Shown in pieces: positions 1 to 11,599 of a DNA stretch of 64,000 bases (the first letter of the stretch is position 1; every line of letters starts with the position of its first letter). The stretch comes from Mariannaea sp. PMI_226 (Eukaryota > Ascomycota > Sordariomycetes > Hypocreales > Nectriaceae): NCBI GenBank assembly GCA_024336345.1, contig JANFOG010000012.1:620001-684000 (forward strand), given 5' to 3'. A program made the translations under genes and the position numbers. The notes beneath the pieces were generated by a model. The model was not told the origin of the DNA, ran no database searches, and worked only from the letters and a program-made list of their open reading frames with translations.

Positions 1-898
1 TGTCTACATGTTCATAGCAATTATCCACGACTATCTTAGTGCCCCATCCCGGTTGTCTAAACTTTAGGCGTCAGTTACTATTCCGTCGGACGAGGACATG
101 CATCTACGCAACCAGTACCAAGTCTTCCTTGTCGACTGTGACTGTGGAACGTCTATTCGAGAAACATAGCGAGTTCCTTTGACTACCTTTTGAATTTTGC
201 CTCCAAGCAAGGTAGGAGAGAACAACTGACTGGAAGCACCGTAATCGATAACGACTGAGAAGGAGTCACGATTCACAAGCAGCGCGATTGGACGCTTTTC
301 GATAATTATTTGTATCCGCTCGCTTACTCTCCCACCGACGACCTACGTAGGCACCGGAATTGGCCATGCAGGATTATTCTCAGCCATTGTCTTGGCCTTT
401 TACTAGCATGGCCAGACATCTCTAGGTACCTAGATAGGTATCTACCTAGGTAGGCAGACAACCTAAGAGAAATATCTACCAACTATGCAATTGCCAAAGT
501 GCAGTGAATCTAAGACAGCGGGTAAGGCAAGCAGTTGATGCGTGCCAGCTGCCTCGCACTTTCCTCGCTGTCTGGGGCTGAGATAATTTGAATTATGTAC
601 CTTGAATAGAATTTGGTATTCATCAGCCTCATCTTTCATACTTTTCACGCTGATTGTCCAGTATCCCAATCGCTACAGTCCTTCGGTCATTCAATTTATC
701 TATAGCACCGGCCAAGTCGCTTTGTCACTCTCTTTGCTTTATTGATCTACCAAGCAGCTCTGTTTCATCGTCACGTTTGTCGTTACACACCCGCCCTCGG
801 TTCAGCTCCAAGTTGATTGAAATACATAGCCAACAAGTAGCTCTTCCTGTCGTCTCTTCCTAAAAGTTTGCGCTCACAGTACTCGCTTGAAAACGAGC
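1..898. other. Upstream intergenic region with TACCTAGGTA-type repeat
   Basis: No convincing coding region is seen; open frames are short and have no recognisable residue pattern. Positions 424-457 contain clustered, partly self-complementary copies of a CTAGGTA/TACCTAG element. The stretch nearest position 899 is the presumed promoter and 5' leader of the next gene. Confidence 0.5.
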
Positions 899-2250
899 AT
901 GTCCTACCGACAGGTCACCTATCGCAAGAGCCGGCCAGGGTTCCAACCGCAATGCTCCCATCTCACCATGACCCGTCTTTATGGCGCCAGTTTTGTTTGC
1001 GAATCCTGCCACCGGCCCGGCCCGTTTGGATGGTTATATCGTTGCACACAAGATCGGGAGGAGTTAATTGAGGAGGCGGCTTCGAGGGGCTTTACGGTGT
1101 GTGTCATCTGGACTATGAGGAAGCAAGAAGTCTGACTGACTTGCCACCAGACTGCTTTTGATGATCTCGGCCGTCACCTAACGGCGAAGCTCGGGACACG
1201 GAAAGGCAGTCCTGCTGCGCGAGAAGACAAGCTCAGCTTTCTTACCGAGGCCAGTCCTCAGGTGCTAGCAACATATCAGCCGAACCAACTAGCTACAATA
1301 TTGAGACAAAGAGAACATGTGAGAAACTAGATACCTTGAGAAGCAGGGAAGAGCTGATGGATATGTCCAGTTGAAGTCTCAAATCTACAAGGAACGAATA
1401 CGGAAGAAAAATGCGGACATGTTTGGTCCCTTTCGCCAAACAAGTGGCAGAGAAAAGGCCAGTTCTAAAATTCAGAATCCTAGTAGACCATGGGTCTGCG
1501 CAGACGATGAGGAGTGCCAGTTCAAAGTGTGTCCATTGTGTCGACCCTCGTATGCAGATCGCTCGTTCATAAGTCTGGATTCTGTTCTCCATGGAGAGTT
1601 GCCACCAACTGCAGCTACAGGATTTGGCTTCCACATTATAGGCGAACGACCTGTCGTGGATGCAAATCTTGTCAGGACGCTGGGTTTACGGCGTCCTCCA
1701 GCTGTAAGATCAAACCAGGTCTGACTACCTTTGAAGCAATGAAGGTAGAGTAGGCCCAGGCTGATACTTTTAACAGAAACCCCACTCCGAGAGCAATTTC
1801 AGCGAAGGCTCCTTTCCTTCTGACCCCAGCATGGTGGAGATGCTAAATGACCAGCTTCGACGCTGCAAGTTCTGGGGCAAAAAATACAGTGATATTGAGA
1901 TCGAATGTGACAGGATTCTATCTTTGTTACCCTCTATCCCTGGCCAACTAATTCACTCGTCCCGTTGCGATAACTTGAAATCATACGGTCCATCTCAAAG
2001 CGACGACCTACATAATGAGGAGCACCCTTGCGAGTCACTTATCAAAGAGCCGGCTCATCCCCCGCCGCAAGGAGAGATCACACAGCCACATCAGTCTCTC
2101 AGTGGTTTCAAGATTGACTGCGTCGTTATGGATCATGATGATTCAATCTCTACGCCACGGCCAAATAAGGGCACAGACCATCTCACCAAGGTTAGTGGGC
2201 CACGAGTGGAATCTTTAGAAGGGTCGAAAACTGCTCGAGGAAGCGACTAG
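899..2250 (+). CDS. Conserved fungal protein of unknown function, Cys-rich
   Basis: I do not recognise a function. The start at 899 opens a protein beginning MSYRQVTYRKSRPG. It has a short CESCHRPG motif near residue 37 and, further on, a VCPLCRPSYADRSF segment, so two CxxC pairs could bind a metal. Exons inferred from GT-AG sites: 899-1096, from 1151, and 1777-2250 after an intron 1704-1776. The last exon contributes a hydrophilic tail of about 150 residues. The middle is uncertain: the frame running through TILRQREH meets a TAG near 1330, while the downstream frame (EKQGRADGYVQLK) is open from about 1336. Either an intron from 1261 to about 1341 joins them in phase, or there is an indel. 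The order of Cys-rich and conserved segments resembles hypothetical proteins widespread in Sordariomycetes. Existence of the gene is likely; the exact model is not. Confidence 0.6.
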
Positions 2251-2426
2251 AAGTAGATAGATGGAAAAAGCGCATGATAATTCAGACTACCACCCGACCG
2301 ACTGAGTCCCACTCGGAGGGGAAGGCAGCCAGTTTATTAGAAGCGATGCCGCAGGATTGACTACATACGATTGGTTACTAGTTGACCACATTTAAACATC
2401 TTCTATTGAAGCACTACCAATAGGTC

Positions 2427-4300
2427 TTATTCTTTCAGGCTTTCTAACACTTTCTTGATCATCTGGTTGCCCACGACCTTTGCCTCTTCGAACCGTGGCT
2501 CAAAGAACTTTTGTGTGCTCACAAATCGCTTCTCCCAAGATTTGAAATGACCTAAGCTCACGGCATCAGCCCATCCACGGGCCGCGAACGTGAACTCAAG
2601 ATCATCGCTTCTGTATGTCTTGTCTTCAATAGCAGTTTTGATAGCGGCGTCGAGAACGTCTTGGTTACGGAACAAATACTCCGTTACACCCAGACGTAGC
2701 CGGAACAGGGGCGTGCTGCACAGCATGTGGTCGTAAGGAACGATATTGAGAGCTGCCCAACAGTCAACCATGGCAAGCAAGGACAGGTGATTGTTGGGGC
2801 GAGGCTCATCCGTTGGTACACCAAGAGAGAAGGATGATAGAATAGACGGCTCGAGTAGGGGCCGTTTGTCCCATGTGGTAGAGGGGCCAAAGACCTTGTC
2901 GCGGGCGCTGTACACGCGATCACGAAGCCCCTCAAGGTTACCCTCCAGCATGAGCTTGTACATCTCGGTTACGCTTCGAGCGTACTGAGAAATTTGCTCG
3001 CGGGCCTCTGGATTAAGGATGGCAAGTCCGGCGTAGACGTGCCATTTCTGGCTGTAAATGCGCAGCATGAGATTCACCTTGACATTCTCGATACCTCCAA
3101 CATAGCGGCTCAGCTCCCAAGGAAATTGCTTGTTCGCGTGCCAAGCCTTGCCCATGGACAGGAAGGCAGCGTGGGTGACGGCCTGAGTATCGGCGGTGAT
3201 GCGGTCATGTTCTTGGGCGCTGAGGTAGACAAACTTGGAGCGGAGGCACGACAGGACGGCCTCAACCTTGTGTAGGGCCTCGTCAGGGGCACGGTGCTGG
3301 ATGAGAACAAGCGGCTGGTTGTATGGATCGATGTTTGGACCGTGGAGGGAGTGGCAGGAAATAATGGAGACGTCGCTGGGGAGATGGGCCTCGAATGCCT
3401 TAATTTCAGGCGACTTACAGGATGTTTGACCTCCGACGATAGCCCCCATCTTGGTCGCTGGAAAAGCAAGTAGGGTTAGAACACTGGTCGCATCCAGAAC
3501 CACATCTTCATGTGTTCTGTCTCTGATTTACTTGTGATGGATAGGGTAAGCGTACATGGTGCATACTGGGCAATCACAGGATCAATAACAGCGGCCTCGA
3601 CACCGTAGATGATATAATCGCTCGCGCGGGATACATAATGGCCATTGCGGCAAATTTCTATATTCTTCTATTGGAAAAGCTTCAGCGTACTGGCCGAGAC
3701 GAGAGCAGGTAAACCAGCTAGGTGGCGAGAGCCATACGTATCCGGCATATTCTTTCTGCAGACGTTCAAAATTTTCTTCCCTGTCGCAAGCCATAATTCT
3801 ATATCCACCATTAGCCACTCGGCTCAGGATTGGGTATTACGAGATTCGCGTAGATGAGAAGATGGTGTGCCTATTCTTGAGTCGCTAGTTAGCCTCGGGT
3901 TCTTATTGAGTAATCAATAAAACAAAAAAGTGACAAGTAATTCCTTCAGACAATAGTTTAAAAAAGGTAGCTAGCAGTTACATCATTGAGAGCCCAGGGG
4001 ACGATCTGGCGGCCATAACGGATACCAGGGAACCCTGAACAATGCTCGAGCCAAATGCGCTCTAGTCATCAGAAGAGGAATGTCGCAGGTGCGACAACAG
4101 GGGAAAGGGAAAAGAAAAATGAGTCTTGCAACTTACCAAATGGAGTGGAAGCTGGAGGCATCCAAAGATTGTTGAACTCACCTCCAGCCAGCGGCAGACA
4201 GCCTCTCGGCGTACATCTTGCCCATATCGCCCATGCCAATTAATCCGACGACGAAATTTTCCATCCCAACCGGGACGGCTGAGTCAGTTGAGGAAGCCAT
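2427..4300 (-). CDS. TYR1: Prephenate dehydrogenase (NADP+), tyrosine biosynthesis
   Basis: Converts prephenate to 4-hydroxyphenylpyruvate with NADP+ in the shikimate-derived tyrosine pathway; expected in the cytosol. The start at 4300 gives MASSTDSAVPVGMENF followed by the Rossmann motif GLIGMGDMG. Four exons join in phase. Exon 1 is 4300-4182. Exon 2 starts at 3798 (RIMACDREENFERLQKEYAG). Exon 3 carries NGHYVSRASDYIIYGVEAAV. The last long exon starts at (S)TKMGAIVGGQTS near 3460 and ends at 2427. Intron 1 is long for this window (383 nt). The CDREENF and GAIVGGQTS segments are characteristic of yeast-type Tyr1, and the length of about 440 residues fits the family. It is transcribed divergently from the RCC1-like gene across a promoter region of about 460 nt. 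No ACT domain was evident. Confidence 0.9.
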
Positions 4301-4759
4301 GTTGGTCTACTGCTTGATGGGAATATTGACAAGCAGAGAGGGCATGGATCACATCCTGCACCTGCCAAGAAAACACAGATTCCTCAAGCTGAAGCCTACG
4401 CGAAGGAAGACGGAGCACGAGAAATTTGTCGTCGCTTGGGGAGTTGTGAGGAGAAGAGTGAAGAGAAGACTGGGAATCTGAAAAAAAAGCCGAGAGGAAG
4501 TTATTTTCATAGTGGAGCTTGGCGAAATATCATGTAAGCGAGGCGCTAATGCAAGAGCTAACGAGCTGACAAGCTCCATCCGCTCCCCGGTATAGCGATT
4601 GGTAACCGCCTAAGTGTACCTGTGTATGCAGTTATGAAGCACTGGGGGACTTTGAGGGTCGTCGGAAATATCTTCATTCCGTCAGAATATTTTGCGTCTT
4701 TTGTTCGTTTGAGTAATTATTAGTTTCTGTGTGTCATCCTCGAGAGAAGGAAAAAAAAA
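4301..4759. promoter_or_regulatory. Divergent intergenic region between prephenate dehydrogenase and RCC1-like gene
   Basis: This 459-nt stretch separates two divergently oriented starts and must hold both promoters and 5' leaders. An A-rich run directly precedes the ATG at 4760. No specific factor site could be assigned. Confidence 0.5.
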
Positions 4760-5851
4760 ATGGAGGTGGTTTTTGCGCTTGGTTCGAACGGCTCAGGGCA
4801 GCTTGGAATCGGCCACAAGGAAGATGTGTCAGTTCCCAAGCAAGTGCTCTTCGAGCCTCAACCACCTAGCTCTCCCATTGCGAAGATTGCCGCAGGCGGC
4901 AACCACACACTGCTTCTTTCCAGGACTGGAGAGCTGTTCTGGAGTGGGGATTCAACGTCTGGAGCCTGCGGGTTGACCTCTGGATCCAACGCTCCAGTTT
5001 TTCAAGAGATCAAGCTTACCCGGGACGAGCAAGACGGCGTGGGACAAGTCGAACTGATAGCAGCGACCTGGGAAGCTTCCATTATTGTTGCAAAGGACGC
5101 CGATGGCAAGAAAACAGAGGTGTTCAGCTTTGGGCTAGGCGGGAAGGGAGAATTAGGCCTAGGCGAGCTCCTTGTTCGTACACCCAGCGCCAGCAGGATC
5201 AAGGACTTCCCACCTCCGGGAACAGAAGTCGTGGACATTGCGGGTTGCATGAGCCACGTAGTCGCCGTTCTGAGCAACGGGGATGCCTATGGTTGGGGCA
5301 ATGGAACAAAGGGACAGGCTGGGAGTCCTGGACAAGTGATTCACGTGCCACGAAAGATTGAAGATGTGAGCTTCGAGGTGTCGAGGGCCGTCTGTGGTCG
5401 TACCTTCACCTGTTTGTTTGGAGAGCCTGATGGTGGAAACATCCAAGTCATCGGTTCAGATAAATGGGGGGTTCAATCGAATGTTCCCCAACCCATTCCA
5501 AAGTGGAAGGACGTCGGCGCAAGCTGGGGAAATATCTACATCCTAGCCGAAGATGGCAAGCTACAGAGTTGGGGCCGAGACGACCACGGACAGTTACCGC
5601 CACCAAACCTCCCAAATGTCGAGAAAATCGCCATTGGAAGCGAGCACGTGGTTGCCCTTACGGTGGGTGGAGATGTTCTCTCATGGGGATGGGGTGAGCA
5701 TGGAAACTGTGGGCCTCAAGTCGAGAACAACGACGTCAAAGGCAGATGGAACGTCATTGCATCATCAAAGTTCATTCCTCCAGGGTCCAAGATTGGCGCA
5801 ATCGGTGCAGGTTGTGCCACTAGTTGGGTATTCATTACAGCTGAGGAGTAA
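4760..5851 (+). CDS. RCC1-repeat beta-propeller protein, Ats1-like
   Basis: Single-exon gene for 363 residues starting MEVVFALGSNGSGQLG after an A-rich leader. The sequence is built of RCC1-type blades: ALGSNGSGQLGIG, FSFGLGGKGELGLG, AYGWGNGTKGQAG, SWGRDDHGQLPP and SWGWGEHGNCGP, alternating with Gly-rich turns such as IAAGGNHTLLL and IAIGSEHVVALT. This architecture covers the whole protein and predicts one beta-propeller with no extra domain. The size and single propeller resemble the yeast Ats1 group (microtubule-related, linked to tRNA wobble-uridine modification) more than nuclear RCC1 exchange factors, but assignment within the superfamily is an inference. The stop at 5851 lies only 74 nt from the convergent end of Rad9. 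Confidence 0.8.
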   Translation: MEVVFALGSNGSGQLGIGHKEDVSVPKQVLFEPQPPSSPIAKIAAGGNHTLLLSRTGELFWSGDSTSGACGLTSGSNAPVFQEIKLTRDEQDGVGQVELIAATWEASIIVAKDADGKKTEVFSFGLGGKGELGLGELLVRTPSASRIKDFPPPGTEVVDIAGCMSHVVAVLSNGDAYGWGNGTKGQAGSPGQVIHVPRKIEDVSFEVSRAVCGRTFTCLFGEPDGGNIQVIGSDKWGVQSNVPQPIPKWKDVGASWGNIYILAEDGKLQSWGRDDHGQLPPPNLPNVEKIAIGSEHVVALTVGGDVLSWGWGEHGNCGPQVENNDVKGRWNVIASSKFIPPGSKIGAIGAGCATSWVFITAEE

Positions 5852-5925
5852 AAATCGCCTAGTCAAATGGATTCAGGCAGAAGAGTAGTTACATGGTAAA
5901 AAAAATATTGATGGTGGAGAGGTCT

Positions 5926-7613
5926 TCAATCCGGGAACAACGCTAGGCTCCTGACATCTGACAGCCTCTGTGTGGGCTCCAAAAATTGGGATTCATCACC
6001 CGTTGGCTCTGGGTGAGCAATTTCAGGCTCTGCTGTCTGTCGATTCTCATCTCGAATCATGTGTATGGCGGGCGGGTTCTAGAAAGAAAGGGGGGGAGTT
6101 AGCTTCTCGAAAAGCACCAGAGAATCATCTCTCAACATACCGGGTCCACGCTATGATCCCACTCTAACCTCGCATCCTCCTGTACATCCTCATCCTCATC
6201 TCTCACCGGCTCCCACCCTTCATCCTCTACAAAGAGACTCTCTGATGCCATAGTTGGTGGCGGTGGTGGTCTTTGTGACGGACGCAAGTCAAACGCCCCT
6301 ATGCGTGATGCGCTTGCTCGAGCACTGCTCAGTTGTGGAGTTAGGTTCTGCTGTGGTCGCGATGGTGGTGGAGGAGGAGGAGCTCGGGGCTGGGGTTGTG
6401 GTGTTTCAGACGGAGCCACGCTCGTTCTACGAGAAGTGGCTTCAAGTCGTGGGCCGTTGTTCTGCGGAGCGTTCTTCCGGCCCTTCTTAGTTCTCTGTCC
6501 TGTGGTACTGCCTCGTTCGCCCACTGTCATAATGAGGAACTCGCACGAGATAGCATCGCCATTGTAGGACAGCTGGATGGGGCGAGCGGGGACCGAGTAT
6601 TTCGCGGAAACGTCATTACCAGTAATACCCGCATGTTGGACGATAGCACGAAAGTCTTTGACGGATATCACAATGTGTAGCTTGTCTTCCACGTCAATAT
6701 CATCAAACTCGTCAGCTTCTACGGCGATTGATGTCTGGAGTGGTTTCTTCAAGACCGCTAAGCAGCGGTGTTAGTGTCTGATTGATTGGGGTGATGTTCA
6801 TTTTTAACGTACTATCCTCACTCACGGTTTTCTCACTGAAACACGTGAAATTGACATGATCTCCATCGGTGTTGATATCTAGGAACTCAATACCGGGACC
6901 GAAGTGATCCATCAGCTGGCGTAGTGTCCTCGATGAAATCTTCCAATGGTGCGGGGCGTCCTGCCTGTTGAACTTGGCGTGGACTGGAACAGCGGCCTCA
7001 AAGGGAAGACGGTGGGTCGAGGTCAACCCATTGCGAAAGATGATGCGCACTATGACGCGACTTTGGATTCCCTCACCATCCTCAATGGCGACATCACATC
7101 GATCAATAAGTGTCTGCTTTTCAGCATCCCTTTGGCTGTCAGGGGCAGACCTGCTCCGGAAAAGAGAGACCAGGGTCTAATGATAAAGCATGTCAGTAGG
7201 GATTGGAAGCTTCATTGTCGTTGTACGAATAAATTGAAGACAAGGGAGGCAAGATAATACGTATTTATACATACCCGAATATGGAGGTTGCAAAAGAAGC
7301 GCTCTCGAAATTGTCCGCTTCCCTGGAACTGATACCGTGAGAAGAATTTGTTGGTTGCGAATCGGAAACAAGCATAGGCAGACTTGGACGTATTGAGGGT
7401 GGTAAGAACAAACTATAGTCTTGGTTAATGCTTTTTATCCCCCTTTTTCACAAAATTGGGAATCGGGAATTTGGTGGCGGTGGTGGTGGCATCACGAACA
7501 GAGTCCTTTCGAGCCTCAAGCGAAACATCGTCACTGAACTTGTTCAGGCAGATGAGGGCGTCGCGAAAGGCGGCAACGCCCTCCTCGCTGAGAGTGAAGT
7601 TGAGAAGCGCCAT
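5926..7613 (-). CDS. RAD9: DNA damage checkpoint clamp subunit Rad9
   Basis: Rad9 forms the PCNA-like 9-1-1 ring with Hus1 and Rad1, which is loaded at damaged DNA to activate ATR-type kinase signalling in the nucleus. The start at 7613 gives MALLNFTLSEEGVAAFRDAL. Further exons encode a frame containing FRFATNKFFSRYQF (about 7370-7320), then IIFRNGLTSTHRLPFE and HWKISSRTLRQLMDHFG (about 7050-6800), then VEDKLHIVISVKDFRAIVQHAG and PIQLSYNGDAISCEF. Together these make the two PCNA-like lobes. A Pro-rich disordered tail follows, ending in an acidic/aromatic motif SLFVEDEGWEPV like the tail motifs of other Rad9 proteins. The last exon is short: after SVDP the GTATGT donor joins to NPPAIHMIRDEN and the stop is at 5926, so the C-terminus extends about 50 residues beyond the main exon. 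Confidence 0.88.
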
Positions 7614-9658
7614 CGTTATATTTTTGACTGTAACATTGGCCCTCTCATTCAATAAGCCTGTATACGAGTTTCTGAGCCCATTTCCTTGAGAGATAGAGAG
7701 TGTCCTGAGACCGAGAACAGATGGTGGTCGTTCACAAGCGCACGGCACCGTTTCCCTGTCCGCCCAATATGGAAATCGGTAGGTGCTTCGGATATATGCA
7801 TATATGTGGTGTATATGCATATACCCTACACCCCTACATCATAGATCAACTTTTGACGTTTTAAGTCTAAGTCGAAGCTCAATGATGTAAAGAAATCAAT
7901 CTCAGAATACCTTGTAGGTTATTCATACTTTTGTATTGACTTGACCCTCAGGGGGTGAGTGGATTTGGTACAATACTCAATTATATGGTGGCACAAGGAG
8001 CGAGTGGAATGCTAGAGGAACGCCTTCATGATAAACCACGCCGTCGCAATATGATTAGATCAAGTATTATTTAATATCTTATACCCATTCCGTAGACGCG
8101 AAAACACCCTGTTTCGAAGAAAATGTCAAGCTGACCTTGTTGACGTACAGCTAGCGGAAGCAGTTGAATCTGCCAAACGTCATGCGCCAAGGACCACGGC
8201 GGACACCATGTTTATCAACCTGGACCCTGGTTCCAAAATGCTTACTGCCCACTCCTTTCGCCCAGAATAAGCCCATGGTAGTAAAATAAGTGTAACGAAA
8301 CTCGGTAGGTGGCGAGAGCGGTAGGTAATCGGTGTCTCTCTGCCATGAGGGTTAGCTAGCGCCACATGTGGCTTATCACAAGTGCGCATTCACAGAACAC
8401 CAGCAGATGAAAAGGGTGAAGAGGCGGAACTTACTGGTTCTGAGAGAAATTGATTGTGAATGGGATGAAAATAGGAGAATACTTCGTTAAACCAAGAGAA
8501 AAATAGCAGCCCCATCCGGGCTTTTATACAGAGAAAGATTTCCCTCCTTGATTTTGCTTTGGAGGCTTGCACATCTTCATGACGTCGATGTTGTGGCGGT
8601 GCAACTTGCTGTAAGGGGCATATACGGAGAACATCATTTCCTTAAAGGTTCAGCTTTGCTGGATGGATCAAGGAAAATTGCTGCCCAATAATACATGATG
8701 AGTGACTATTTCTAATTTATTAATTGGTCAATGATTCGTAAATAAGGAATGGTATTTGACATGGCCATTTATGCCTCTACCAACCCATTAGCCCACTTGG
8801 GGCCAGCCAATAATTGCTACATGTTATCTCCCGTACCCTGGCTGCTACCTAATCACCTTCTCTCTTTAATTGGACTTAGGATTCGAGCATAAGGGACCGG
8901 ATTCATATCATAAGTGACGAAGTTATTATCTTGCCTTGCCAAGTCCGGAGTGTTCTCGTGTACGGGTAAGCTCGTTCCCCAGACTACGGTCCGTTGTGCG
9001 TACCTTAGATCAGAACATCATCAGGGAAGAAGCAATTATATCACCAATTATCCATCAGTATGGTTGAATAGATGAATGACCAAATTGATTCGTCTCTATT
9101 TCCATCTACATAGGTACCAACTAAGACCTGGGACCATGTCTGAAAACCCCTCCCACCTTGGAGTCCACCTATGCAGGAACGGAACACACTGTATCTGTCC
9201 AAGGTGATTGGCAGTCATCCACCAGAACAGTTAACAATGATATGAGGTACTCATTTCAACTATTCCATCCACCTCTCTGCTTAGATACATTTGCATAATA
9301 GTGGAGCCGAACATATTCTAGCTACAATCCTCGAACGGCAGAGCTGAGCCCCAGAGCAGGCAATATGCGAGGCGGCCATTCCTATACAAAAACTTCCCGG
9401 TTGGGCTCAGCTCTCTCTTTTTTCTCTTTCTTACATTAACACAACTACACTATCACTTCATAATCAAGCCATACGATATCTTTTCGATTTCTTTCTCGGC
9501 ACCTCCCACATCACACTAGGATCCCTTTGTGAGCCCACTCTGGTGAAAGGGTATCACGCCAATTCTGTCTGGACGAGCAAGAGACTCCTAAGAGAATTGC
9601 AATCTAAGCTGTTGAAGTCCTCCTCTCGTGAGGCCCTCAAGCCACCATCACTAAGCAC
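7614..9658. other. Intergenic region, no gene seen
   Basis: About 2 kb between the divergent starts of Rad9 and the GATA-like gene. Short frames at 8180-8572 on the minus strand have no recognisable features. An AT-rich ATATGCATATA-type alternating stretch lies at about 7795-7822. The pyrimidine-rich part at 9410-9500 probably belongs to the promoter and leader of the gene starting at 9659. Confidence 0.5.
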
Positions 9659-11065
9659 ATGGACCCCAACAAACCTTGCGGCACACCTTTTGGTGACTCG
9701 ATGACCGCCACGCTTCGTCAGGCTTCCCAAGTTTTGGAGAATGCTCCACCCTTTGCCTCTATGCCTGGATATCCTTCTTTCCATCCTGCTGGAAGCATCT
9801 CACTCGGCGCCATGTTGACCGACGACGACCGCTCTCACTTGGGTGTGGCCTCACCCCAGTCAACTGCGTTTGACACCTACCCCAAAGCTGATTCCACGGA
9901 AATTCCAGCCTACGGCTCTGAGGAGAATATTCTCTCAGTTTCTACTCACGCAACGTGGCATGCTTACCGCAGCAACCCATCAACCTCATATGCATCTTCG
10001 GATATGAGTGATGAATCTTCGTCCAACTACCCCCTCAGCGATGCATCTCGGCTCACCACATCTATGGGGAACCCTTCCTCACCTGTCGCGATTTCATCAT
10101 CTTCTGAACAAGGGAGCCCTTCTCAAGTCAAACAATATCCACATATTTACTCTACCCTCCGTCAACGTGTCCGACTCTTGGGTATTGAGGTTCCTGCTTC
10201 TGCCAGCGCCACTGCCAGATCAGCTGCAGAAATTCCGCGCTCTCACACACTGTATCAACTACAGAGCCAAACTAGCTTGACTCGTGAGAATCTCAACGCT
10301 CTTGGCCATCGAAATAGGCAATCCGCCGGATCAACACCACGACCAGCTTAGAGAGCTCGCCGAGCGTTGTATTCCTTCTTACACACAGAAACCGACATTT
10401 CTGATGAATCAAGAGGTGGTGTTTATAAAACACCTGGCGCAGAGTTGGAGTTTTCTCGACTGCGTAACCCAACGAACAAGTGCCAGCTCTGCTGCACAGA
10501 CTTTGAGAGTCCTTATGAACTCCGGTTTTCTCGATGGCTAGGCTGGCGAATCTGCGCCGTGTGCTATAGCTACTACGGGACTCGGAACCGCTGCCGTCGT
10601 GCACCACTAATTACACCATACAAGGCCAGAGCTGAGGAGCGAGGGCATGGCATGTTCAAATTCACAACGGCCGAAGAATCATCTTCTCCTGAGGTTGGTG
10701 TTCACAAAGCACGCATGGCAGCCGATAAATCTAGTACTGACGTCCAAGCGCAGCCCCTTGGAAGTGAACCTGATGAAATGGACTGGTCCCCAACCAGCAA
10801 AACAGAGCAGCTGCATGTGGATATCAACATCCAGGCGTGCAACTCGCCGCCCCTTCCATGCATCACCGGCCCTCATGAGGCCCAAGATGGAGAAAACTCG
10901 AGTTCTGGACTTCCCAACGAAGATCCCGGTGCTGACTACGAGAAATGGAAACGTGATAACCCGCGTCCTTCATTTGACGTGGCCTTGAAGCGACACCGAC
11001 AGTATCTTGAAGATGTTGACAAACTCAACCGGCGACAATTCCAGAATTGGAAATTTGGTAACTAA
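9659..11065 (+). CDS. Putative GATA-like zinc-finger protein
   Basis: Predicted protein of 433 residues. The N-terminal half is Ser/Pro/Thr-rich and looks disordered. Around residues 240-267 lies one zinc-finger-like block, CQLC-x20-CAVC, followed by YSYYGTRNRCRRAP. The second CxxC, the aromatic residues after it and the basic tail resemble a GATA finger with a 20-residue loop, but the usual W-R-R context is altered. An acidic/polar C-terminus follows, containing YEKWKRDNPRPSFDVALKRH. The gene has one intron, 10284-10388 (GTGAGA...ACACAG). It is 105 nt long, a multiple of three, and contains a TAG at 10349, so retention would truncate the protein before the finger. DNA binding is inferred; no close named relative is recognised. 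Confidence 0.65.
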
Positions 11066-11599
11066 AATTCTGGATTTTCGGAGCTTTCATACAACAAAAA
11101 GTTCCTAGAAAGAAAAAAAAATTGTATAATTGGTGTTTTTTTGTGGGTATGACCATGGCAAAACGAAACAAAGACCCCCAAGTATCAGAATGATCACACA
11201 ATAAAAAATGTCTTTCTAAATATACAGACATGCTGGGAGAATCGGTAGTAAAAATGGGGAATATCATGGATAAGCAAGATATCGAATGGGAACCCCCATG
11301 GGGATGGTTGATCGATCGTGGATGCTTCCATTTTGCGATGCTGGCTAGAATAATTATTTAACTTCTTGTCACAACTTGACATCAATAAACTGCTTGTTGT
11401 AAGTTCTTGATTTTGAGAGGTCTTGATGTGAGCGATCTTGAATCATTACGCATGTTGCCTGGCGGTATTAGGAAAGACGGACTTGATAAGCACACCTGGG
11501 CATATCTCACGGAGAGTTTTCTTGGCATGTTGAATGATGCCGAAATTAGAGCCTCAGCCCCTTATATGTCGTAAAAATCCCAGAGCTCATTAACGTAAT
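11066..11599. other. Convergent intergenic region, 3' ends
   Basis: A 534-nt AT-rich stretch between two convergent genes, with A- and T-runs suitable for 3' end formation. No coding signal was seen. Confidence 0.5.
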
